Source of the DNA: MM2 sp035460165
Lineage (GTDB): Bacteria > Pseudomonadota > Gammaproteobacteria > Burkholderiales > Methylophilaceae
Assembly: GCA_035460165.1 (NCBI GenBank)
Contig: DATHWW010000009.1
Span: 62,001-126,000, forward strand
Direction: 5' to 3'
Length of the DNA stretch: 64,000 nt
Made by a program: the position numbers and the translations under genes. The notes under the pieces are model-generated. The model had not been told where the DNA came from, made no database searches, and saw only the letters and a program-made list of their open reading frames with translations. Positions 20,355 through 27,762 of this stretch are shown piece after piece. Positions within the stretch are counted from its first letter, which is position 1. Each line of letters starts with the position of its first letter.

Positions 20355-21536
20355 TTAAATCAGACATTTGCGCGTATGCGCTTGCATGAGGCTCGCCCAG
20401 CTACCATCCAGGTCGTTATGCGCCCTCGGCACCCATGCCTCACCCCAGAAAAAATTGCAGCTAGTCTCGGCACGCAGCAATTGCCACATCGCACTCTCCA
20501 GCCAGTGATGTAGCTCCGGGTCCTGGCTATGCCGCTCACCGGCTTGCCGGCGCGCCGCATGCACGGCGCTGCTGGTTTCCGCCACGCGCGCCAAAACGTC
20601 GCGCTGGGCTTGGGAGCCGGTCCACTGGAGAAAACCATGGCCGTGGTGCCAGCCGGTATTCCAGGCGCCGCTATCCACCCGCACCTCGCCGTGAACGCCA
20701 TAATGATCCAGGTAGTCGTCGATAAAGATCGGGTGGATGCTGCCGGCGCCAGAGCGCGCCTGATCCAGTAGATTCCGGTAGAACCCCCAGAAGTTAGCCT
20801 GGAGATTGGCGTTGCGAAACCAGCCGCCGTTGTCGCCATCGGTGGCCGTGGTAACCAAAGGAATGAAGTCGCACCAGCGGGTGCGTTCATGCAGTTCGTG
20901 CGAAAACCAATCGAGATCCAGACCGGACTCCTGCGCATCGGACAACTCGCGGTCCCGCACCACCACGATGATCTCGTCGTCCTCGTAGCGGGCGATGTGG
21001 GGGCGGTAGCGCAACTCATGCCACGACATGGGCGTGACCGCCTTGACGTGGTTGCTATCGACCATCACGTAGCGATAGCCCAGGCCCTTAATCAAGGGAA
21101 TCAGCTCCATGCAGAAACCCATTTCCGGCGGCCAGAATCCCTGGAAATCCTTGCGCCAGAATAGGTGAGAGCCTATGCCCAGCCAGCGTCGCAACTGCTC
21201 CTCGCGGTCGGCCGCCGGGATCAGCGGCAAGACCGGATGGTAATAGCCGGTGCCGAGGATGCGGAATAGATCGCGGTTTTGAAAGTGCCAGAGCAGCGAA
21301 CCGCAGTCGACCACGCCATACATGCGACTCTGGAAGTCTGGGTCCGCCAACGTCTCCAGCAACGTCCCCGAGAACGCCAGATGCACCCTGGCAACATCCT
21401 CGTAGCCCCAGAGCAAACGCGGAATGCGGTCGATGGCCTGGAGGATTTCCTGGGTTTCCCATGCTTGGTATCCGAGCAACTCCAGCAGGTTCCCTGGAGG
21501 CTGGTGCAGATTAAGTACCAAGGCATGATGGATCAT
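20355..21536 (-). CDS. GH57 family glycoside hydrolase (amylase/glucanotransferase type)
   Basis: The 393-residue protein starts at the ATG at 21536 (GTGGAG upstream) with ALVLNLHQPPG, GH57 region 1. GTGYYHPVLPLIP is region 2, FQGFWPPEMGF carries the predicted nucleophile Glu, and TTATDGDNGGWF carries the predicted acid Asp. The catalytic regions are closer to consensus than in its neighbour at 17.3-18.8 kb. It ends with the shared LLRAETSCNFFWGEAW motif. It is first in the glg cluster. Likely role is alpha-glucan cleavage or transfer in glycogen turnover; substrate and regiospecificity are inferred only from context. Confidence 0.85.
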   Translation of the reverse strand: MIHHALVLNLHQPPGNLLELLGYQAWETQEILQAIDRIPRLLWGYEDVARVHLAFSGTLLETLADPDFQSRMYGVVDCGSLLWHFQNRDLFRILGTGYYHPVLPLIPAADREEQLRRWLGIGSHLFWRKDFQGFWPPEMGFCMELIPLIKGLGYRYVMVDSNHVKAVTPMSWHELRYRPHIARYEDDEIIVVVRDRELSDAQESGLDLDWFSHELHERTRWCDFIPLVTTATDGDNGGWFRNANLQANFWGFYRNLLDQARSGAGSIHPIFIDDYLDHYGVHGEVRVDSGAWNTGWHHGHGFLQWTGSQAQRDVLARVAETSSAVHAARRQAGERHSQDPELHHWLESAMWQLLRAETSCNFFWGEAWVPRAHNDLDGSWASLMQAHTRKCLI

Positions 21537-21605
21537 CCGTTGCTCCACGTTAAGTTGGGAGACCAATTCTTTGCAGGTTATACGATAGCAAAGGGTTTTT
21601 AATAA

Positions 21606-21631
21606 ATAACCTATCAGAACCAATAGGTTAT
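21606..21631. repeat. Inverted repeat upstream of the glg cluster
   Basis: Nine-base perfect arms ATAACCTAT (21606-21614) and ATAGGTTAT (21623-21631) are separated by eight bases, about 70 bases before the first glg gene start. The centre-to-centre spacing of 17 bases and the AT-rich setting suit a regulator site. It could also be a simple hairpin in the leader. Confidence 0.5.
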
Positions 21632-21765
21632 AAATAAACCCCAAAGGGACTATTATGGGGAAATTTTATAGCTGCGAATTGCGGAGAAATGTGAGCGATT
21701 GCCGGTCTTGATCGGAGGTTACCAGCTCGATCGGATGCGAGACTATTGCAATGAGATTGATAACA

Positions 21766-21789
21766 CAACGGCCGCTATAGCGGCCGTTG
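21766..21789. repeat. 24-base perfect palindrome, possible terminator hairpin
   Basis: The palindrome has ten-base GC-rich arms (CAACGGCCGC and its complement) around TATA. It begins nine bases past the stop of the small minus-strand ORF at 21799-21897. There is no clear T-run after it, so intrinsic termination is plausible but not certain. Confidence 0.55.
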
Positions 21790-21798
21790 CGGGGATGC

Positions 21799-21897
21799 CT
21801 AGCCCGGCAGATGCTGGCGGTGGCTGCGCTTGCGCATGACGTACATCGTGAGCAATGCCAGAGCGAGTTTCTTTTTGGTGAACAGGTTACGTAACAT
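21799..21897 (-). CDS. Putative 32-residue cationic small protein
   Basis: A short ORF reads MLRNLFTKKKLALALLTMYV followed by MRKRSHRQHLPG. It has a strong Shine-Dalgarno (GAGGAGATGGATC then ATG) and is followed by a 24-base palindrome. It has positively charged ends and a short hydrophobic centre (about 10 residues), like small membrane-associated peptides. I do not recognise a family. The support is the ribosome binding site and the following hairpin only. It stands alone between the glg cluster and the cyclase gene. Confidence 0.4.
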   Translation of the reverse strand: MLRNLFTKKKLALALLTMYVMRKRSHRQHLPG

Positions 21898-22262
21898 GAT
21901 CCATCTCCTCTTCGTGTGGGTGATCTCAATGCCGTCGGGCATAGGATGCCTCGGCGGCTAACATATATGTGACCGATATCTGCCGTCTAAGTGCGGTGCC
22001 GGCATTCAGTAATTTATGTCGTGCGCCATGCAGGCGCACCAGTTCCAGCCGGCGCATTAGCTGCGTCAGTGTTTGGTTGAAATCCGTCCGCGTCGACAAG
22101 CATGTCGGCGGGAAAGCGAAACAGAAATCATTGAAGCTCCGCAGCAGATCAACGAACGGGCAATCCAATCTTAAAATATCAAATCATAATGAACGACCGC
22201 TGCCGGGGAAGTCAGACTCCACCGAAAGCCTTGTCAGCGCCAATTACCCGGAAGAGAAAGCT
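21898..22262. other. Intergenic region before the cyclase gene
   Basis: I see no convincing gene here. The plus-strand frame of the cyclase is open back to 21969, but the residues upstream of 22263 look like random sequence rich in Arg and Ser. An 80-codon minus-strand frame (21926-22168) has only a TTG start and no recognisable domain. The stretch should hold promoters for the cyclase and for the small ORF, but no strong hexamer pair stands out. Confidence 0.4.
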
Positions 22263-22910
22263 ATGGCCCCCCACGACCCGCTCAATACCCGCCGCTCTGA
22301 AGAGCGCTTGACGCGCCTGATACAGGAGCGCCTGCAACCAGGCGCCGATAAGCAGCGTATTGACGACCGCATCTGGGATTTGTTCGGCGAAGATTGGTGC
22401 GTGATGTTTACCGATCTCTCGGGATTTTCGCGGCGCGTAGTGGAGTTCGGCATCATCCATTTTCTCCAGACCATCCATGAATCCAAACGCTTGCTGATTC
22501 CAGTCATCGATAATCACGACGGATTCGTGCTGAAGGCAGAGGGAGACTCCTTCCTGGCGATTTTCCGTAATGCGCATAAATGCCTGCAATGCGCACTGGC
22601 CATGCAGCAGACGGTGAGCGATTACAACTTTGATCGGCTGGAAGAGGAAAAGGTATTACTGTGCATCGGCCTGGGGCATGGCCGCATGCTGCGCATCGGC
22701 GACACCGACGTGTTCGGCGCCGAAGTGAATGCCGCCAGCCGCCTCGGCGAAGATCTCGCCCAATCCGGCGAGACTTTGGTGACGGGCGCATTCCATACCG
22801 AATGCACTAGCCTGCCGGGGATGGTGTTCGAAGCGCTTCCTAACCCTCCGGCCGGCACCGATTCGGCTTATCGCGTCGTAATCTCGAAGGCCAACGCAGC
22901 CATTTTGTAA
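22263..22910 (+). CDS. Class III adenylate/guanylate cyclase domain protein
   Basis: The 215-residue protein is almost entirely one class III cyclase homology domain. WCVMFTDLSGFSRRVVEFG carries the first metal-binding Asp, LKAEGDSFLAIF the second, and GAEVNAASRLGEDL contains the conserved Asn/Arg transition-state pair. There are no membrane segments, HAMP or sensor domain, so it is probably cytoplasmic and acts as a homodimer. I start at the ATG at 22263, which has GGAAGAG upstream. Whether ATP or GTP is the substrate, or whether it is active at all, cannot be decided by eye. It heads a cluster of stress-type genes. Confidence 0.8.
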   Translation: MAPHDPLNTRRSEERLTRLIQERLQPGADKQRIDDRIWDLFGEDWCVMFTDLSGFSRRVVEFGIIHFLQTIHESKRLLIPVIDNHDGFVLKAEGDSFLAIFRNAHKCLQCALAMQQTVSDYNFDRLEEEKVLLCIGLGHGRMLRIGDTDVFGAEVNAASRLGEDLAQSGETLVTGAFHTECTSLPGMVFEALPNPPAGTDSAYRVVISKANAAIL

Positions 22911-23040
22911 GACTTTACTGACAACGTTTTCGGCTATCGGCCAGCAGCGCTTGAGTGCTTTTTATTTATAAACTGAATCCACGTGTCCGAAGCATGCATC
23001 CGCTGCCGGACGTCCTTTCAAAGTGACTGGAGAATCGAAA

Positions 23041-23184
23041 ATGATAAAGCGCCTCGCTCTCATACTGGGTCTGATGTCGGTCTTTTTCCTGACCGCTTGC
23101 AATACGATGAAAGGTGCCGGCCAGGATATTCAGACAGGCGGTGAAAAGCTGGAAGACAAAGCTATAGAAGAACAGAGAGACTAA
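23041..23184 (+). CDS. Entericidin-like small lipoprotein
   Basis: The 47-residue ORF has a signal peptide ending in the lipobox LTAC. The mature part NTMKGAGQDIQTGGEKLEDKAIEEQ matches the entericidin A/B pattern (C-N-T-x-x-G-x-G-x-D). A ribosome binding site (CTGGAGAATCG) lies before the ATG. Entericidins are small outer-membrane lipoproteins induced by stress. The gene lies between the cyclase and the convergent histidine kinase. Confidence 0.85.
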   Translation: MIKRLALILGLMSVFFLTACNTMKGAGQDIQTGGEKLEDKAIEEQRD

Positions 23185-23198
23185 CCTTTAAATGCCGC

Positions 23199-24629
23199 CT
23201 AATCAGCTGCGCTCGCAGTCCTGGATTCGGCAGCGGCATTCAGCGGAATCAGGGCAAGGGTAAACATACCCTTGCCGGGTTCGCTGTCGATCTGCATTTT
23301 CCCCCCGATCGCGGTTACACGATGCTGCATGCCCTTCAGCCCGTGTGTGACTTCATAACCCTGAGTTAAATCCATGCCTTTGCCGTTATCCGCGATTTCA
23401 AGCTTGAGATAACGATCATCCACTTGCAGGTGCACCGAGACCTTGGTCGCCTGCGCATATTTGGTGGCATTGGTCAGTGTCTCCTGGACCAGGCGATAAG
23501 CAATCAGGCCCAAGGCTTCGCTGATGGGAGTGCCTTCGTCCGGCAGCTCCATATCGAGTTCCCATTGATTGCGGTCTGCAGCCGATTCGATCAGCGCCTT
23601 GAGCGCAGGGATCAGGCCGAACGTGGTCAGCAGGGATGGGTGAAGATCCTGCACCACTCTGCGCTTGAGTTCGATACCCTGATCCAGATAGCGTAAGGTT
23701 CGATTCAATTTTTCGCTCGCCTCGGGCGATGCATCCTTGATTTTGCGCAACACCCAGGAAATATCCATTTTGGTCGCGGTTAGGATGGAGCCCATTTCGT
23801 CGTGCAACTCACGCGCCAGTTTTCTGCGCTCGCGTTCGACGTCGTACTGGTAGTCCACGGCCAGGGTTTTGAGCATGCTGGTGCGTTCTTCGAGTTTTTG
23901 TTCGAAATTGACGACATCGGTTTCCAGCTTCTTGCTGAGCCGGTCGCGATCAACGATTTCCTCAACCAGTTTCTTGACCGACAGCACGAGCAGCACCAAC
24001 ACCAGCAAGATACTCGCCGCGACTGAGAAACGACCGGCAGCCATGGTATTGGCGCGTCGTTCCATCATCCTTGCAATGTCCTTGTTCATGCTGTCCATGA
24101 AGGCCTGCGTCCTTTGCATGAACTGATTCATACGCTGTTGGCTTTCCTCGGCATTCACCATTTGCATGGGGGCCTCCATATTGCCCTTATGCGCCAACGT
24201 GACGGACATCTGCAATTCGGCGGATTTGCCTTCTACATCGGCAGCAATATCCTTCAGCAACTCCGCATATCGCTGCTCGGCCTCTCCGCTGGCGTCCACG
24301 TGCTTTTCCAATGCGCGTAGCACTTGCTGCATGCTATTGATCTGGGGCTCGATGGCTTTTTCATTTACCGGAAGATACTTGTTCTGAAGACTGATGAGAT
24401 AACCGCGCTGCGCACTTTCCGCTTCATGCATACGCGTACGCAACTCACTGATCAGCATAACCGTGTCGCGTGCATAGGTGAGATAGGCGTTCTGCCTTGC
24501 CAATGCGCCCATCCATGCATCGGTGAGCCCTATTGCCAACATCGAAAGCAGGACATAACCCGCCAATACCAGGATCAAACGCAATCCGATGCTTCGTACC
24601 GCTTCTCGGCACCAATAGTAAAACTTCAT
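23199..24629 (-). CDS. Membrane sensor histidine kinase with CHASE3-like sensor (NarL-partner type)
   Basis: The 476-residue protein has a first membrane helix near residues 18-38, a periplasmic helical region of about 165 residues and a second helix near 205-225. The periplasmic part contains ELRTRMHEAESAQRGYLIS, typical of CHASE3. Then comes a HisKA_3 dimerisation domain with RRKLARELHDEMGSILTATK (phospho-His in ELHDE) and a short HATPase with DNGKGMD and GLKGMQHRV. Such kinases pair with LuxR/NarL-type regulators; the one at 26154-26786 is the obvious candidate. Start ATG at 24629 has AAAGGG upstream. The signal sensed is unknown. Confidence 0.9.
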   Translation of the reverse strand: MKFYYWCREAVRSIGLRLILVLAGYVLLSMLAIGLTDAWMGALARQNAYLTYARDTVMLISELRTRMHEAESAQRGYLISLQNKYLPVNEKAIEPQINSMQQVLRALEKHVDASGEAEQRYAELLKDIAADVEGKSAELQMSVTLAHKGNMEAPMQMVNAEESQQRMNQFMQRTQAFMDSMNKDIARMMERRANTMAAGRFSVAASILLVLVLLVLSVKKLVEEIVDRDRLSKKLETDVVNFEQKLEERTSMLKTLAVDYQYDVERERRKLARELHDEMGSILTATKMDISWVLRKIKDASPEASEKLNRTLRYLDQGIELKRRVVQDLHPSLLTTFGLIPALKALIESAADRNQWELDMELPDEGTPISEALGLIAYRLVQETLTNATKYAQATKVSVHLQVDDRYLKLEIADNGKGMDLTQGYEVTHGLKGMQHRVTAIGGKMQIDSEPGKGMFTLALIPLNAAAESRTASAAD

Positions 24630-24780
24630 GCACGCCCTTTCGACGACCCGCAATAAACCCCTGTCAGTGATTTCTTACTTGTTATTCATCTAATAGCCGC
24701 TAAATGCTGCCGCCTGCGATGCTTATAGTGATTTCATGGGTGTTGGTTCAAGCGCCTCAAATATAGAAAGGTGGGACATC

Positions 24781-24939
24781 ATGCTCTATTACACCGTCGT
24801 TTTCTTTGTGATCGCCCTCATTGCCGCCTTTTTCGGGTTTAGCGGCATTGCTGCGGGTGCAGCAGAAATTGCCAAGATTCTGTTCTTTGTCTTTTTGGTC
24901 ATCACGATCATTTCAATACTGGTAGGCGTATTCAAATAG
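24781..24939 (+). CDS. DUF1328 family small membrane protein
   Basis: The 52-residue product is nearly all membrane: two hydrophobic segments (YYTVVFFVIALIAAFFGF and IAKILFFVFLVITIISILVGV) around the glycine/alanine-rich SGIAAGAAE. This is the standard DUF1328/YtjA pattern. A GGTGGG ribosome binding site precedes the ATG at 24781. Function is unknown; such genes are often found in osmotic or envelope stress clusters. Confidence 0.88.
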   Translation: MLYYTVVFFVIALIAAFFGFSGIAAGAAEIAKILFFVFLVITIISILVGVFK

Positions 24940-25007
24940 CGCTCGCGAGTCCCGAGATCATCGAAAAGATTCAAGGATATCCGACATTCTTAAGAGGAAA
25001 TTCCATC

Positions 25008-25463
25008 ATGCTAAGTTCAAAAGTGCAGGAAATTAAAGAGGGCGCGCAGGATGTCGCAGACGACATTGCGGCCCGCGCCAAGGCTACCGCTTCCGATCTT
25101 TCAGCTGAAACCAAAGATACTTTGGAAAACGTGAGCGACCGCGTCGGCCAGGAAGGAACGGAAATCAAGTCTGAAATCGAACTGCTGCTAGGCAAGGTTT
25201 ACGATCTGCTCAGCCCGGAAACCACGTATGAAGTTCGCCAGCAAGTACGGCAAAGCCTGGATAACGTCAGCAGGAAGGTGACGTCCTGGGCCGGAGAACG
25301 CGAAGGCGAGCTGTCCACCGCGCTCAGTACGACACGGTTTCGTACACGCAATGCGGTTTACGAACATCCCATGTCCAGCTTGTTTGTTGCCGCCGGCGCC
25401 GGAGCGCTGATCACCTACTGGTTGACCCACCGTTCGCCGCCTGATTCCGATCAGGCTCGATAA
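25008..25463 (+). CDS. YqjD/ElaB-like (DUF883-type) membrane-anchored protein
   Basis: The 151-residue protein has a long charged amphipathic helical region and, near the end, a single hydrophobic segment MSSLFVAAGAGALITYWLTH followed by a short tail. The motif NAVYEHPMSSLFVAAGAGALI resembles the C-terminal VRENPWxxVGIAAGVGLLxG block of YqjD-type proteins, which bind ribosomes at the membrane in stationary phase. It is longer than ElaB (about 100 residues). GAGGAAA precedes the ATG. The family assignment rests on this tail and overall composition. Confidence 0.7.
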   Translation: MLSSKVQEIKEGAQDVADDIAARAKATASDLSAETKDTLENVSDRVGQEGTEIKSEIELLLGKVYDLLSPETTYEVRQQVRQSLDNVSRKVTSWAGEREGELSTALSTTRFRTRNAVYEHPMSSLFVAAGAGALITYWLTHRSPPDSDQAR

Positions 25464-25538
25464 CCTGCAACTGCCAGAAAGAAGCGCAGCGCGTTCAAAG
25501 CGTTGCGCTTTGCCGTGCATACCAATGGAGCGATCAAG

Positions 25539-26099
25539 ATGGAAACCGAACTCGCAACGACCAAGACCTCCCCGGAACACTTTCATATCGACATTCCGGC
25601 CATCCGCGCAAATGCTCGCAAGGATGTTCTGGAAGGCGCGCATACTTCCAGTTATCAAGGAGACATCGCCGAAGTGGTGGAACTGCTCAATCATGCACTC
25701 GCTACTGAAATCGTATGCGTCTTGCGTTACAAAATGCATCATTTCACGGCGGTTGGACTGAGCTCCGAATCCATTGCTTCAGAATTCGCAATCCATGCAC
25801 AAGACGAGCAGGAGCACGCCGACCGCATCGCCGCTCGCATCGTTCAGCTGGGCGGCGCGCCGGATTTCTCGCCGCAAGGATTGGCGGAGCGTAGTCATTC
25901 CGACTATGTCGCATGCTCCAGCCTGGACGAAATGATCCGCGAAAACCTGATCGCCGAACGCATTGCTATCGACACTTACCGCGAAATGATCCGTTATATC
26001 GGCGACAAGGATCCGACAACGCGACGCATGCTGGAGGACATTCTGGCCAAAGAAGAGGAACATGCCGAAGAACTTGCGGACTGGAGTAAGCGTCAATAA
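25539..26099 (+). CDS. Ferritin-like di-iron protein (bacterioferritin/Dps-related)
   Basis: The 186-residue protein is a four-helix ferritin-like domain. The iron ligands can be picked out: Glu57 in NHALATEIVC, Glu90 and His93 in HAQDEQEHADR, a glutamate in NLIAERIAIDTYREM, and E-x-x-H in ILAKEEEHAEELADW. An N-terminal extension of about 40 residues precedes the fold. It probably oxidises and stores or detoxifies iron, or consumes peroxide, in the cytoplasm. I start at the ATG at 25539 (ATGGAGCGATCAAG upstream). Lying between the kinase and its likely regulator suggests it belongs to that regulon. Confidence 0.85.
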   Translation: METELATTKTSPEHFHIDIPAIRANARKDVLEGAHTSSYQGDIAEVVELLNHALATEIVCVLRYKMHHFTAVGLSSESIASEFAIHAQDEQEHADRIAARIVQLGGAPDFSPQGLAERSHSDYVACSSLDEMIRENLIAERIAIDTYREMIRYIGDKDPTTRRMLEDILAKEEEHAEELADWSKRQ

Positions 26100-26153
26100 C
26101 TTTAGCAACGCTCCCCCATCCGCAACGTTTCATAAACTCGATAGGTATTCATC

Positions 26154-26786
26154 ATGAAAAAGATTCTGTTGGTGGATGACCATAGCATCGTCAGATCGGG
26201 CTTGCGCAATCTCATCGACCTGGAAAAAGACATGCGCGTCGAGGACGAAGCGGCAAGCGGCAATGAGGCGATCCAGAAAGTACGCAAGCAACAGTTCGAC
26301 ATTGTGGTGCTGGATATTTCCATGCCCAACAAGAACGGGGTGGATACCCTGCATGATTTGAAGCGCGTGGCGCCGGATCTGCCGGTGTTGATCCTAAGCG
26401 GATACTCCGAACAACAATACGCACTCAACCTGATCCGCAGCGGCTGCAAAGGCTATCTTTCCAAGGACGCCGATCCGGATGAAATCATCAAGGCCATCCG
26501 CACCATCTGCGCCGGTCGACTTTATATTTCATCCGCGCTGGCGGAACTGATGGCCAGCGAATTGATGCAACCCTCGGACAAGCTGCTGCACGAGACTTTG
26601 TCCGACCGGGAATTTCAGGTTTTTTTCAAGCTGGCGACCGGCAAGTCCGTCACCGAAATCGGCGAAGAGCTCTTTATCAGCGTCAAAACGGTAAGTACTT
26701 ATCGCGCGAGGATACTGGAGAAAATGAACATGAAAACCAATGCCGATCTGACTTATTACGCCATCAAGAACGAGTTGATCAAGTAG
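26154..26786 (+). CDS. LuxR/NarL-family response regulator
   Basis: The 210-residue regulator has a receiver domain with acidic pocket DDH at 8-10, phospho-acceptor Asp54 in VVLDISMPNKNG and a conserved Lys in LSKDAD. A LuxR-type helix-turn-helix follows at about 145-205 (LSDREFQVFFKLATGKSVTEIGEELFISVKTVSTYRARILEKM). It is the natural partner of the HisKA_3 kinase encoded at 23199-24629 on the opposite strand. Its targets probably include the neighbouring small stress genes; that is inference from position. Confidence 0.93.
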   Translation: MKKILLVDDHSIVRSGLRNLIDLEKDMRVEDEAASGNEAIQKVRKQQFDIVVLDISMPNKNGVDTLHDLKRVAPDLPVLILSGYSEQQYALNLIRSGCKGYLSKDADPDEIIKAIRTICAGRLYISSALAELMASELMQPSDKLLHETLSDREFQVFFKLATGKSVTEIGEELFISVKTVSTYRARILEKMNMKTNADLTYYAIKNELIK

Positions 26787-26868
26787 GACATGGTGAAGCG
26801 GCTTGCAGGAATTTGTAGTCCTGCTTCGGATAGCGCAACCCTGTTCAGCTATTTATCATTGATCGATC

Positions 26869-27354
26869 ATGTCTGTTACCGGATTAATACACCACGAGGG
26901 GCGTCCAAAACAAATGGCCGCTGAAATGCAAAACATGCCAGAGGTCATGGAGCGTGAGCGCATCCATGTCATGCTGGTTGAAGATTCGGCGCTCATTCGA
27001 GAAGCGTTGAGGGAGGCGCTTGACGGTTCAAGTGTTGCCCGCTTCGACGGTTTTGCCGCCACCTCCGCTGAGGCCATCGCCACGCTGCGGTCGCAGCGCT
27101 TCGATATGGTGGTGGTCGACATCGAGCTTGCCCACGGCACCGGTTTCGATGTTCTGCAGGAAATCCACAAACCGGATTTCCCTTACCCGCCCCCGATCAG
27201 TATGGTGCTGACCAACCACGCCTACGTTATCTATCGCCACCGTGCGCAAGCACTCGGCGTTAAATACTTTTTCGATAAATCGATGCACTTCGATGAGGCT
27301 ATCGACGCCATTGAAAAAGAAGCCGCTGCCTTGCTCGATAGTAGCGCCCGATAG
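26869..27354 (+). CDS. Single-domain response regulator (receiver only)
   Basis: The 161-residue product is a receiver domain without an output domain: MLVEDSALIREALREAL, phospho-acceptor Asp84 in VVVDIELAHGTGFDVL, MVLTNHAYV with the switch Thr, and a conserved Lys in FFDKSMHF. The first 30 residues lie outside the fold, and an ATG at 26947 with CAGAGG upstream is a credible alternative start. It may act as a phosphate sink or in a phosphorelay with the nearby kinase. No kinase of its own is adjacent. Confidence 0.8.
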   Translation: MSVTGLIHHEGRPKQMAAEMQNMPEVMERERIHVMLVEDSALIREALREALDGSSVARFDGFAATSAEAIATLRSQRFDMVVVDIELAHGTGFDVLQEIHKPDFPYPPPISMVLTNHAYVIYRHRAQALGVKYFFDKSMHFDEAIDAIEKEAAALLDSSAR

Positions 27355-27461
27355 TTTTTTGATGTCAGCATAGTCTTACAAAATTCCTTCTTTTCCTCTT
27401 ATCAAAAGTCTCGCCTTAGGCCGACTGCGCCCTGTCAGACAAATCCTTAGCATATTTCCAT

Positions 27462-27472
27462 GGTGTCACACC
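27462..27472. repeat. Small palindrome before csbD-like gene
   Basis: GGTGTCACACC is a perfect palindrome around a central C, 50 bases before the CsbD start. A second GGTGTG half lies at 27490-27495. It may be an operator. Confidence 0.3.
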
Positions 27473-27521
27473 GCACCGTACGAACAACATGGTGTGCCGT
27501 TATTTAGTTAAGGAGAAAAAC

Positions 27522-27737
27522 ATGAATTGGGATCGAATCGAAGGTAACTGGAAACAGCTCAAGGGCAAGGTCCACCAGCAATGGGGCAAGCTCACCGACG
27601 ACCAGATAGATCAGCTCCAGGGTAACCGCGAAATGCTCACCGGCAAGATTCAGGAACTCTACGGGGTCTCCAAGGAAGAGGCCGAAAAGCAGGTGCAGCA
27701 ATTCAATGACCGCTGCAGCAACGAAAACTGGATCTGA
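27522..27737 (+). CDS. CsbD family stress protein
   Basis: The 71-residue protein begins MNWDRIEGNWKQLKGKVHQQWGKLTDDQ and continues GNREMLTGKIQELYGVSKEEAEKQV, the full CsbD domain. CsbD proteins are small, abundant, general-stress-induced proteins of unknown mechanism (YjbJ in E. coli). AAGGAG lies six bases before the ATG at 27522. The 192-residue periplasmic protein follows after 25 bases and is likely co-transcribed. Confidence 0.93.
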   Translation: MNWDRIEGNWKQLKGKVHQQWGKLTDDQIDQLQGNREMLTGKIQELYGVSKEEAEKQVQQFNDRCSNENWI

Positions 27738-27762
27738 CCCAAACACGAAAGGAATAATCCGC

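Noticed and set aside
21926..22168. 80-codon minus-strand frame before the cyclase
   Set aside because: TTG start without a clear Shine-Dalgarno and no family resemblance. It may be real, but the sequence alone does not support it.
21969..22262. N-terminal extension of the cyclase frame
   Set aside because: The frame is open, but the residues are Arg/Ser-rich and unlike the family. The ATG at 22263 has a ribosome binding site and gives a natural N-terminus.
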